Source: Thermoplasmata archaeon
GTDB lineage: Archaea > Thermoplasmatota > Thermoplasmata > Thermoplasmatales > GCA-001856825
Assembly: GCA_021831005.1 (NCBI GenBank)
Contig: JAKBNO010000016.1
Location: 1-8,127, forward strand
Length of the DNA stretch: 8,127 nucleotides
Direction of reading: 5' to 3'
Part shown: piece after piece, positions 1 to 6,040 of the stretch
Layout: every line of letters starts with the position of its first letter
Numbering within the stretch: position 1 is the first letter of the stretch
The notes under the pieces: generated by a model
Databases searched by the model: none
Seen by the model: the letters and a program-made list of their open reading frames with translations, nothing else
What the model was told of the DNA's origin: nothing
Made by a program: the position numbers and the translations under genes

Positions 1-31
1 AAATGTATTCTGTTTATAAGAAATTTTTTTG

Positions 32-233
32 TTACCTCACTTTCAAATTCACGTGCGAGTCCAGTGTCTGGTTGACCTTCACGGAAGAGGAGCTAACCCT
101 CCTCACGGGTTCACCCTCCGCCTCCTTGCCTATTTAGCGTATCACCTTCTGCCTTGTCTTACCATTTTCCCATACGGATTGGATCTCCGCAAGGTATGTA
201 CCAGATGGCTTCTTGATCTTCCTTATACATCAT
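32..233 (-). pseudogene. Transposase N-terminal remnant, decayed
   Basis: Read on the minus strand from 229 down to 32, one frame encodes a peptide beginning CIRKIKKPSGTYLAEIQSVW. After an in-frame TAA (134-136) it continues IGKEAEGEPVRRVSSSSVKV and ends at a second TAA (32-34). The pattern of a basic start, KKPSGTYL, WENGKTRQKVIR, then IGKE and PVRRV resembles the N-terminus of IS1634/IS4-like transposases, which usually read KVIRYIG where this copy has KVIR-stop-IG. An ATG at 231-233 sits one base out of frame with TGT-ATA-AGG, so a one-base insertion seems to have cut off the start. Only about 65 residues of what is normally a protein of several hundred remain, so the copy is inactive. The family call is from memory of the motif. 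No terminal repeats were recognised. Confidence 0.6.
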
Positions 234-488
234 GCTATTATAAAGCGATCTCAAATATGGAGGAACATCAATGGTTTTTTTGTACATTGTATAAAACACC
301 CTAAAAAGATAGGAAGTTAGACTACAACTGAGAACCCCAGGGCCAGTGATAGATGAATATAACTAAGAAATGAAACTTGAACTACCTTGGTTTTTAATTA
401 CTCAGAAGCTTGTTTTTCAGGGTGGCTTTCTTTCAAAAAGAATACTCGATATATTCTGAAAACAAAAAGGTCGCTACGAGCAAATAAG
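234..488. other. Intergenic stretch with no supported gene
   Basis: This AT-rich stretch lies between the transposase remnant and the small membrane-protein gene. I see no tRNA, convincing ORF or clear repeat. The open frame of the membrane protein does extend back to a TTG at 387. That extension encodes a basic, low-quality peptide and lies upstream of the TATA box at 489-498, so I treat it as non-coding. On the minus strand, CTTTATAATAG at about 243-253 and an AT-rich block near 256-263 could be leftover promoter elements of the insertion sequence. Confidence 0.45.
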
Positions 489-498
489 TTATATTTTA
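489..498 (+). promoter_or_regulatory. TATA box for a leaderless start at 516
   Basis: TTATATTTTA is centred about 22-23 bases ahead of the ATG at 516. Archaeal TATA boxes sit about 25 bases before the transcript start, so the mRNA would begin at or next to the ATG. This supports 516 over the upstream TTG at 387. Confidence 0.5.
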
Positions 499-515
499 GA
501 ATCGGATCGTATTTT

Positions 516-884
516 ATGCAGGAAAGTGGGATTTCCTTCTTAAAAAGACTGACACTGGCCGCTATAGGGGCCCAAACTTTGCTATTCTTATCCGGAGTTC
601 TTATTCTTATCTTTGCGGAAGTTAAAGTACATCCTTTTCCGGCTATATTCGAATATATCTTGATAGCCTTTTCGATAGAGATAACCGTCCTTTTATTATG
701 GGCAATTTTGGATTATTTCCTTCTCTACAAAGCACTCTCCAGAGGAAAGTTAGACGAAGCAGAAAAGATCTCACTTACCCTTGGCATTTTTCAGCTGCTG
801 ATAGGTGGGGTAATTGCCGGCGTTATTTTAATCGTTACACACAATAGGATTAAACATTATATTAAAGTCCACTCAACCATTTAG
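516..884 (+). CDS. Small three-helix membrane protein, unknown function
   Basis: This 122-residue protein has three strongly hydrophobic stretches at about residues 12-34, 43-71 and 86-108. They are joined by a short loop containing KVHPFP and a charged loop (SRGKLDEAEK, about 75-84), and the tail is basic (HNRIKHYIK). The positive tail and the charged second loop suggest one face in the cytoplasm. I recognise no enzyme motif. The layout of paired helices, an EAEK loop and a glycine-rich last helix (LLIGGVIAGVILIV) recalls small conserved archaeal membrane proteins without assigned function. I chose the ATG at 516 because a TATA box lies 22-23 bases upstream and the first helix begins soon after. 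A TTG at 387 would add 43 basic residues. The gene stands alone between a transposase remnant and a convergent ORF. Confidence 0.7.
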   Translation: MQESGISFLKRLTLAAIGAQTLLFLSGVLILIFAEVKVHPFPAIFEYILIAFSIEITVLLLWAILDYFLLYKALSRGKLDEAEKISLTLGIFQLLIGGVIAGVILIVTHNRIKHYIKVHSTI

Positions 885-893
885 AACCGCATC

Positions 894-970
894 ATGGCAG
901 TTCTGCTCCAACCAGCCAGTCGCAGTTTAACAGAACTAGAAACCTCTGCCATCAGTAGTAAAATTTTTCT
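894..970 (+). terminator. Inverted repeat plus T-run after the membrane-protein gene
   Basis: ATGGCAG (894-900) is matched by CTGCCAT (946-952), and AGTTCTG (899-905) by CAGAACT (931-937). The RNA could therefore fold into a nested stem interrupted by a bulge. TTTTT follows at 964-968. A T-run is the known core of archaeal termination; the hairpin may be incidental or could mark a decayed mobile-element end. Confidence 0.4.
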
Positions 971-977
971 GTTAGAC

Positions 978-984
978 AAAAAAA
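978..984 (-). terminator. Minus-strand T-run terminator candidate
   Basis: Seven A on the plus strand read as TTTTTTT on the minus strand, about 12 bases beyond the TAA (997-999) of the minus-strand ORF. This position suits an archaeal T-run terminator and lends some support to that ORF. Confidence 0.4.
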
Positions 985-996
985 GAAATTAGAGTA

Positions 997-1311
997 TTAT
1001 CCGTTAGGTTGATAAATTTGGAATTGTATTGCGTATCCTCCTACTATGCAGGACTGACTCTCACCGCTAATCTGGTAATTATACATTACATAATTTCCAG
1101 TCAGTTCGATATTTGACGTTACAGGTATATATGAATTGCTCTGTGCGTTGTACAAGGAATCGTTGAGAGTCACATTAACCGCTTGCACCCACCCTCTTTC
1201 AGTGAGAACTTCTTTTGGGAGGAGCTTATTGATCCAGGAAGTTGCATAACTCCCAATCTTTTTTTGGGGCGTAACTATCGATATCGATATCGTTTTATAT
1301 ATGCATCCCAT
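997..1311 (-). CDS. Hypothetical protein, beta-rich, possibly a gene fragment
   Basis: This 104-residue ORF runs divergently from the ABC operon. Its composition looks protein-like: an N-terminal stretch ISISIVTP, then polar, beta-prone sequence rich in N, S, T, Y and V (NVTLNDSLYNAQSNSYIPVT, NYVMYNYQIS), ending in GGYAIQFQIYQPNG. It has no recognised domain and no signal peptide from the ATG at 1309-1311. The same frame stays open upstream, where it reads WALFFCFSLMGCIY. That looks like the end of a membrane helix but lacks a start codon, so the ORF may be the remaining C-terminal part of a membrane-anchored surface protein cut off by the neighbouring gene. A T-run lies just past its stop. 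A TATA-like block (1293-1302) lies inside its first codons, which argues against this exact start. Coding status is uncertain. Confidence 0.4.
   Translation of the reverse strand: MGCIYKTISISIVTPQKKIGSYATSWINKLLPKEVLTERGWVQAVNVTLNDSLYNAQSNSYIPVTSNIELTGNYVMYNYQISGESQSCIVGGYAIQFQIYQPNG
1276..1292. repeat. TATCGA iterated palindrome next to TATA box
   Basis: TATCGATATCGATATCG is 2.8 copies of a 6-base unit. It contains two overlapping perfect 14-base palindromes (1276-1289 and 1279-1292). It abuts the TATA box at 1293-1302, where the BRE would normally lie, which is a plausible operator position. It could also be chance AT-rich repetition. Confidence 0.45.
1293..1302 (+). promoter_or_regulatory. 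TATA box of the ABC operon, possibly bidirectional
   Basis: TTTTATATAT is centred about 48 bases before the ATPase ATG. Transcription would start near 1323 and give a leader of about 20 bases with no clear Shine-Dalgarno site. On the minus strand the same block reads ATATATAAAA and could also fire leftwards. Confidence 0.5.
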
Positions 1312-1344
1312 TAGGGAGAAGCAAAAGAATAGGGCCCATCCCTC

Positions 1345-2262
1345 ATGATAACTATAGAAAACCTTACAAAGATTTATTCTGCGAAAGATGGAGCAGCGGT
1401 TGACTCTGTTTCACTCGAAGTCAAGGACGGGGAGATACTCGGGTTCGTGGGGTTGAATGGGGCTGGAAAATCGACAACGATCAGAATCGTAGCAGGCGTG
1501 ACACTACCAACAGTGGGTGACGTTTTTATCGATGGTGAAAGCATAACGAAGAAGAAAACCGATGCATCCAGGCAGATAGGATGGGTACCCGAACTTCCAA
1601 ATTTCGAACTGAATGCCAAAGCAGTTCCGCTGCTTAGATACTTCGCTGGATATTATGGGTTGAAAAGAGATCAGGAAGAAGAACACATCAATGAGTTGCT
1701 CAGGCAGGTGGGACTCTGGCCACATAGGGACAAGAAACTGAGGGCATATTCGCAGGGAATGAAGAAGAGATTCTCCCTAGCAGAATCTCTCATTGGCGAT
1801 CCCCACAATCTGATGTTCGATGAAACCCTAAATGGTCTGGATCCGGAGGGTGTTCAATTCGTCAGGAATCTGATATTGGATCAGAAGAAGAAAGGAAAGG
1901 CCGTACTGCTTTCATCACATATACTGACAGAAATAGAGGCAGTTTCGGATCGCATAGCTATAATCCATCACGGCAAACTTATCCGGGTTCTCAATAGAAG
2001 CCAGCTTAACGAACTCGGTCGTGAAAAAATCTCAATTGAGTTGGACAATCTCGACGACAAGTCATTGGCCATATTATCCAAGTATGGAGAAATAAAGCAA
2101 ACCATAAATGGAATATCCCTAACATCGTTGAAGACAGAGAAGAAAAACTATCCAAACATTGTTGAAGAACTAGTGAAAGCAGGATATAGGGTCAGAAAAT
2201 TTGAACCATCTGGAGAATCGCTGGAGGAATATTTCTTCAATACGATAGGTGAATCAGAATGA
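1345..2262 (+). CDS. ABC transporter ATP-binding protein (ABC-2 exporter type)
   Basis: This 305-residue cytoplasmic ATPase would power the permease encoded downstream. The motifs are in order: Walker A GLNGAGKST (36-44), a Q-loop region IGWVPE with E83 at the usual Q position, ABC signature YSQGMKKR (135-142), Walker B NLMFDE (155-160), D-loop NGLDP (163-167) and switch histidine H192. The C-terminal extension (about 215-305) is typical of ATPases paired with ABC-2 permeases (CcmA/NatA-like). YxPE in place of YxPQ is common in that group, so E83 does not imply loss of activity. The D-loop region is ETLNGLDP rather than the usual EPTNGLDP. The ATG fits the normal length before Walker A. The stop overlaps a 17-codon ORF by ATGA. 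The transported substrate cannot be read from the ATPase. Confidence 0.93.
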   Translation: MITIENLTKIYSAKDGAAVDSVSLEVKDGEILGFVGLNGAGKSTTIRIVAGVTLPTVGDVFIDGESITKKKTDASRQIGWVPELPNFELNAKAVPLLRYFAGYYGLKRDQEEEHINELLRQVGLWPHRDKKLRAYSQGMKKRFSLAESLIGDPHNLMFDETLNGLDPEGVQFVRNLILDQKKKGKAVLLSSHILTEIEAVSDRIAIIHHGKLIRVLNRSQLNELGREKISIELDNLDDKSLAILSKYGEIKQTINGISLTSLKTEKKNYPNIVEELVKAGYRVRKFEPSGESLEEYFFNTIGESE

Positions 2263-2312
2263 AGAATGTCAAGTCAAAAGATAGAAAAGTAGTCAAAGAA
2301 GTGATAAAATGA
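2259..2312 (+). CDS. 17-codon bridging ORF between ATPase and surface-protein genes
   Basis: ATG at 2259-2261 overlaps the ATPase stop as ATGA. The frame then encodes MKNVKSKDRKVVKEVIK and stops at TGA (2310-2312), which overlaps the ATG (2309) of the next gene as ATGA. It exactly spans the intergenic gap. The peptide is very basic and has no recognised function. The likely role, if any, is translational coupling that keeps ribosomes moving into the surface-protein gene. The double overlap could be chance in such a short stretch, and no conservation data are available here. Confidence 0.3.
   Translation: MKNVKSKDRKVVKEVIK
2301..2305 (+). promoter_or_regulatory. Shine-Dalgarno site of the surface-protein gene
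   Basis: GTGAT, complementary to the ATCAC of the archaeal 16S rRNA 3' end, lies three bases before the ATG at 2309. It supports that start. Confidence 0.5.
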
Positions 2313-4291
2313 AAGAAATTGGAACCAAGAAAGTCGTTTTTTCGAAACTGAAAGTGCCCGTTGCAGTGGCAATCTTGTCAATGCTGCTCCTCAGTCTTTC
2401 TGTTTCGACCGTTGCTAGTGGACAGACAAATACTCAGTCGACGGGGCAATATTCGTACCCGTTTAGCGTGATCAACTCGACCATGTCTGTGGGAACCAAT
2501 GGGAATTCCTATCAACTAAAGATAGGCATGGATGATGCCCAAGACATTAGCTTGGCGCAGTTCACCGTGAATATGACCCATCCGTTCTATGGAGCAGGCG
2601 GCGTATCCTCTGAACAGATAAACAAGACCAACGTGAATACCGGGACTTACTTCACGCTGACTTATCCTATTTACGCGTTTAATAACGCGAGTAAAGGGAA
2701 TTACACATTCACTCTTTACATTCATTACTGGGTGAGTTTTCCTTACGGAACGAACCCTGTTGCGAATAATCAGAATTTCAATTTGAACTTGACTTTTCTC
2801 GGAACGTCGTTGGTTGGAATAACCGCTTCCGGGACTAGTCTTTATGCGGGAGACACCACGATTCTTCCACTGTCGATAAAGAACGGGGGAACGGGAAGCA
2901 TAACTAACCCGAAAGTGAGTGAAACGTCTCAAGCTGCGATAACATTCACGAAGCCGTTTCCAACGATTGGTTCAGTGTCTCCCGGAGGTTATTATAACCT
3001 CACAGAACCCGTCTTCATCTCTGCTGGAACGTCTGGCGTAATTTCTGTAAACTTCACAATTAACTTCTACAATCCATATGGAACGCTATCCTCGACGAGC
3101 AATGTTACAACTTTCAGTGTTCAACCCCTATTAACTTCCATCAACGTGACAAGTTCAACAGAATTACTAAATTCAGGGAAGACAAACAATGTATCCTTCA
3201 TTTTCAAGAACAGCGGGAACGCAAACCTATCCAACATTGAGAGTCAGGCTTCATCTCAGTCACAGTTGAGTTTCCTCGAGCAATTCCCTACGATTAGCTC
3301 GCTCAATGTGGGACAGTCTTTCGCATGGACCGAACCCGTCTATGTCTCAAGCACAGTCTCTGGCGCCGTGACGGTTGACTTTACAGAGTCCTTCACGACT
3401 CCCTCGGGTACTCAATCTTCAGTGCAATTGTCCTCTGGTTTCCACACGCAACAGCCCAATACTTCAGAGAACGTTTCTCTAGCCGTAAAAATGAATTCTC
3501 CTTACGTCGTTCTCGGTATCAATTCGTCTGCTGTACTGGATATTGCTAACATAGGCAACACTACCTTGTACTCTCCGGTTATCAGTATTAGTGCCCCAGC
3601 AGGTTTTACGGTCACAGGGAATTCAACTTTCTATTACCCCAACGTCTCACTACTTCCTAGTGGAAGCATCTCCGTGCCTATTGAACTGAGTACTTCACCG
3701 AGCACGGCTCAGGGAGCTTATGCAGTAAGTATCAGCATCGAATATTACAACAGCACCGGGACGGTCATAACGAAGAGTTTTGAGGTAGGGTTCCTGGGAG
3801 TTGCGAAGGTTGCCCTCATCATACAGGGATTCTCCGAGAATACTTCGGCGAGCACCGTGACCGTGAGTGGCACGCTCCTGGACGAGGGAACAGGGTCTGC
3901 TTATTACCTCACCCTGAATGCAACTTTTGCACAAAGGGATCTCTCTTCAACCGGGTCAACATACATCGGAGAAGTAGATTCGAACACCCCGACTCCATTC
4001 TCCCTGACATTCAACCTTCCGTCAGGTGCAACCAACGGAACTGCGTACATCTCAATTCTGGTGAGCTATCAGAATTACTATGGAGAAATGATAAATTCAT
4101 CTCTACTTAACCATTCAACTCTCTACAAAACTTCCACCACTCCGGTGAACCAGACTACAACTCCAACCAAACGCCTCAACCCATATCCAGGATTGGGCTT
4201 GGCTATTCTCCTGGTTATAATAGTAGTCGTAATCGTACTGGTCTTGGTAATGAGGAACAGAGGGAGAGATGAGAAAAAGGTAAAAAAATAA
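2309..4291 (+). CDS. Secreted membrane-anchored surface protein with repeated beta-sandwich-like domains
   Basis: This 660-residue protein has a basic N-region and hydrophobic signal segment (about 15-37, cleavage plausible near VASGQ). A long extracellular part with more than twenty N-x-S/T sequons follows, then a T/P-rich linker (608-622), one membrane helix (627-648) and a basic cytoplasmic tail (RNRGRDEKKVKK). The exterior appears to be five modules: about 41-165, 167-273, 274-383, 388-500 and 501-607. Modules two and three are clear relatives; both contain F-P-T-I-x-S and T-E-P-V. The fourth has LDIANIGNTTL, like the CARDB/NEW3 domains of archaeal COG1361 S-layer-type proteins. It lies between ATPase and permease genes, so it probably works with that exporter outside the membrane, as an assembly partner or substrate-handling subunit. 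The alternative is that it is the exported or anchored product itself. No catalytic motif was seen. Confidence 0.8.
   Translation: MKEIGTKKVVFSKLKVPVAVAILSMLLLSLSVSTVASGQTNTQSTGQYSYPFSVINSTMSVGTNGNSYQLKIGMDDAQDISLAQFTVNMTHPFYGAGGVSSEQINKTNVNTGTYFTLTYPIYAFNNASKGNYTFTLYIHYWVSFPYGTNPVANNQNFNLNLTFLGTSLVGITASGTSLYAGDTTILPLSIKNGGTGSITNPKVSETSQAAITFTKPFPTIGSVSPGGYYNLTEPVFISAGTSGVISVNFTINFYNPYGTLSSTSNVTTFSVQPLLTSINVTSSTELLNSGKTNNVSFIFKNSGNANLSNIESQASSQSQLSFLEQFPTISSLNVGQSFAWTEPVYVSSTVSGAVTVDFTESFTTPSGTQSSVQLSSGFHTQQPNTSENVSLAVKMNSPYVVLGINSSAVLDIANIGNTTLYSPVISISAPAGFTVTGNSTFYYPNVSLLPSGSISVPIELSTSPSTAQGAYAVSISIEYYNSTGTVITKSFEVGFLGVAKVALIIQGFSENTSASTVTVSGTLLDEGTGSAYYLTLNATFAQRDLSSTGSTYIGEVDSNTPTPFSLTFNLPSGATNGTAYISILVSYQNYYGEMINSSLLNHSTLYKTSTTPVNQTTTPTKRLNPYPGLGLAILLVIIVVVIVLVLVMRNRGRDEKKVKK
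2807..3457 (+). repeat. Tandem protein-level duplication inside the surface protein
   Basis: Residues 167-273 (2807-3127) and 274-383 (3128-3457) align as two modules offset by about 109 residues. Key matches are FTKPFPTIGSVSPGG (213-227) with FLEQFPTISSLNVGQ (322-336), and NLTEPVFIS (230-238) with AWTEPVYVS (339-347). Codons differ widely, so the duplication is old. Confidence 0.65.
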
Positions 4292-4299
4292 GGTAAGAG

Positions 4300-4341
4300 A
4301 TGAGAATGCCGGAGATCGCAAAGGATGGATTGAGACAATGA
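4300..4341 (+). CDS. 13-codon ORF at the start of a coupled chain
   Basis: ATG at 4300 encodes MRMPEIAKDGLRQ and stops at TGA (4339-4341), overlapping the next ATG at 4338 as ATGA. GGTAAG lies just upstream. Together with the 50-codon ORF it fills the gap between the surface-protein and permease genes. It is very short, so it may be chance. Confidence 0.2.
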   Translation: MRMPEIAKDGLRQ

Positions 4342-4490
4342 AAAAGATCGGTTCCCTTCAACCTGGTGAGAGAAAACACTGGACGGTTAACCACGATTCC
4401 CAAGGCATTCTCGTTACGAGCATGAGTTTGATTCCGCCCGACAAATTCCAAGGGGAACGAACATCCACCCCCGGAAGTGATTATAGATGA
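4338..4490 (+). CDS. Small hydrophilic 50-residue ORF ahead of the permease
   Basis: The ORF begins MKKIGSLQPGERKHW and ends TSTPGSDYR. Its TGA (4488-4490) overlaps the permease ATG (4487) as ATGA, and its own ATG overlaps the stop of a 13-codon ORF. The protein is polar with a short hydrophobic centre (GILVTSMSLIPP) and has no signal peptide, helix or recognised motif. It might be a coupling ORF, a small accessory peptide of the exporter, or chance open sequence. The frame also stays open back to the end of the surface-protein gene, so a +1 shift near the A-run at 4282-4288 would fuse the two. I favour the coupling or chance readings. Confidence 0.35.
   Translation: MKKIGSLQPGERKHWTVNHDSQGILVTSMSLIPPDKFQGERTSTPGSDYR
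4473..4481 (+). promoter_or_regulatory. Shine-Dalgarno site of the permease gene
   Basis: GGAAGTGAT, containing the archaeal GTGAT core, lies five bases before the ATG at 4487. It supports that start and means the permease could be initiated independently of any upstream coupling. Confidence 0.55.
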
Positions 4491-5962
4491 GGCCGGTCGT
4501 TTACGAGATCAAAAGGTCTCTCACAAACAGATTCTCGATCGTCCTTATAGTTGCCATCATTGGGCTCTCAGCCTTGATAGCCTATGAGGGGGGAGTCTCT
4601 TCTACCTCACACACAGCGAGGATCAGTACCATCAATGAGATCGCCGGCTACTACGTGACTGGAAACGGTCTCACGCTAATTTCTTACTTTTATGACCAGA
4701 ACGGTAATCCCGCAAAAGAAATCTCCGCTAGTACATCGCTGAATGGTACCGTCTATCCGGGAACGGAATCATCTCCGGGCACTATGAATTTCAATATCAT
4801 AGCACCAGCAAAGGATAGGATAGACCGTGGTACCTCAGTCTACCTTACCCTGAATTATACTTACAAATCATCCTTTGGTCTGTCTACTAGCACGAACACA
4901 TCAATGACAGTAAACGTTGTGAACACGAAGTATTCCGGGTTAGAAGTGGCGGGCGGAATATCGGATCCACGGAACTCATCCAGTCTAGGGTTCTTGCTGT
5001 TCTACGTTGGTCCAACCGGGAACCACACGTCGCCTTCGCTAGATGTGAATCTCGCTCCGGTTGTGTCAGGAGTACTGAGCACCTCATACGTCTGGGAGCA
5101 CCAGTATTCTTATTTCACCCACATCAGCGTGTTTCCATCACTTGGATCCAGCGCTGTTAACAGAACGTACGGTCTTTACATCAAGAGCAGCTATTCTTCC
5201 ACGGTCTACTTCAAAGCTCCGATCGGTCCACTGTCTCTTTACAAGCCATCAACTATTAGCACGGTTGAGACCGCATTCTTCTCCAGCGAGAGTTCTCTCC
5301 TGATGATATTCATTCCCCTGCTCGCTGTGTTCATGGCATACTTCACTTACGGAAAAGATAGGGTTACCGGAGTTCTCGAGACCGTCATAAAGAGGCCGAT
5401 AACTAAGGGAGGGGCGATCCGGTCCAGATTCCTGGCCAATTCAGTAGTGGTGACTCTCTCAATAGTGGCTGCAGTGGTCATCAGCGCTCTGATTTCATAC
5501 CATTACTTCAAAATCTTAATGCCAGCATCATTTATTCTACAGGTGTCATGGGCTTTTTCTATTGTCGGAATTTCATTCCTGGCAATATCCTATTTCTTCT
5601 CTCATCTGTTAAAGTCTCCGGGTTCATTACTGGGTGCGCTCATAGCAGTCTTCATGATCTTCGGTCTCTTCTGGAGCGTTATCTTTGACGTGATAGTGTC
5701 TGCATTCTCAATAGCGACGGGTACTTCTTTCTACATCACCCTTCAGGTTCTGTTTGATTATGCCAACCCCGCAGGATATGCTTCCCTCTTCCAGCTCTTC
5801 ATCACCCACGACCTGGGAGGAGGACTGGGTGCCTTTGGAACTTCACAGAGCATAAATCCCGCGAATTTCGGGGTCACTCCAACACTTCTCATAATATCTG
5901 CCATCCTGTGGGTAGGAATTCCATTCATCATGGCACAGCAATTAGCCATAAAGCGGGACTGA
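4487..5962 (+). CDS. ABC-2 type permease with large extracytoplasmic domain
   Basis: This 491-residue membrane protein is the likely channel subunit for the ATPase encoded at 1345-2262. One helix near the N-terminus (16-33) follows a basic start (YEIKRSLTNR). It is followed by an extracytoplasmic domain of about 235 residues (34-268), rich in S, T, N and Y with several N-x-S/T sites. Five more helices lie at about 270-288, 317-338, 348-372, 380-408 and 465-486. Between the second and third helices, GKDRVTGVLETVIKRPITKG (289-308) matches the ABC-2 cytoplasmic coupling pattern (E/D-R-x-x-G-x-L-E-T-x-x-x-x-P-[IV]). The large domain between helices one and two recalls NosY/COG1277-like permeases. 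It may contact the surface protein encoded upstream. Only one permease gene is present, so a homodimer is likely. The substrate is unknown. Confidence 0.88.
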   Translation: MRPVVYEIKRSLTNRFSIVLIVAIIGLSALIAYEGGVSSTSHTARISTINEIAGYYVTGNGLTLISYFYDQNGNPAKEISASTSLNGTVYPGTESSPGTMNFNIIAPAKDRIDRGTSVYLTLNYTYKSSFGLSTSTNTSMTVNVVNTKYSGLEVAGGISDPRNSSSLGFLLFYVGPTGNHTSPSLDVNLAPVVSGVLSTSYVWEHQYSYFTHISVFPSLGSSAVNRTYGLYIKSSYSSTVYFKAPIGPLSLYKPSTISTVETAFFSSESSLLMIFIPLLAVFMAYFTYGKDRVTGVLETVIKRPITKGGAIRSRFLANSVVVTLSIVAAVVISALISYHYFKILMPASFILQVSWAFSIVGISFLAISYFFSHLLKSPGSLLGALIAVFMIFGLFWSVIFDVIVSAFSIATGTSFYITLQVLFDYANPAGYASLFQLFITHDLGGGLGAFGTSQSINPANFGVTPTLLIISAILWVGIPFIMAQQLAIKRD

Positions 5963-5982
5963 CCTCCTCCATTCCTCCTGAC

Positions 5983-5997
5983 GTTTTTAGTTATTTT
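5983..5997 (+). terminator. T-rich terminator candidate after the ABC operon
   Basis: GTTTTTAGTTATTTT lies about 20 bases after the permease stop and before the next TATA box. Runs of T in the coding strand are the main archaeal termination signal. No strong hairpin precedes it. Confidence 0.45.
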
Positions 5998-6007
5998 CGA
6001 ATGAAGG

Positions 6008-6015
6008 TATTTAAG
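6008..6015 (+). promoter_or_regulatory. TATA box of the regulator-trm56 unit
   Basis: TATTTAAG is centred about 30 bases before the ATG at 6041. Transcription would start about four bases before the codon, giving a nearly leaderless mRNA. GGGGGAAG at 6030-6037 would be mostly excluded from such a transcript as a ribosome site. Confidence 0.5.
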
Positions 6016-6040
6016 TGACGAGGAAATAAGGGGGAAGTCT

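Noticed and set aside
29..304. Plus-strand 91-residue open frame
   Set aside because: It is antisense to the transposase remnant, has His/Leu/Cys-rich composition of a shadow frame, and no promoter or family likeness.
387..515. Upstream TTG start for the small membrane protein
   Set aside because: The extra 43 residues are basic and unlike the rest, and the TATA box at 489-498 would lie inside the coding region.
1585..1600. Loss of the Q-loop glutamine (E83) as a sign of a dead ATPase
   Set aside because: Glutamate at this position is common in ATPases paired with ABC-2 permeases, and Walker A, signature, Walker B and the switch histidine are intact.
1374..1725. Minus-strand open frames inside the ATPase gene
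   Set aside because: They are antisense shadows of a strongly supported ABC ATPase, with no recognisable motifs.
2516..2932. Minus-strand 138-residue open frame within the surface-protein gene
   Set aside because: The Arg/Ser/Val-rich composition is that of an antisense frame; the plus-strand protein is clearly coding.
4115..4451. Three overlapping minus-strand open frames around the end of the surface-protein gene
   Set aside because: The runs of Y/D and T/I are the complement of the membrane-helix codons; none has a start signal or domain.
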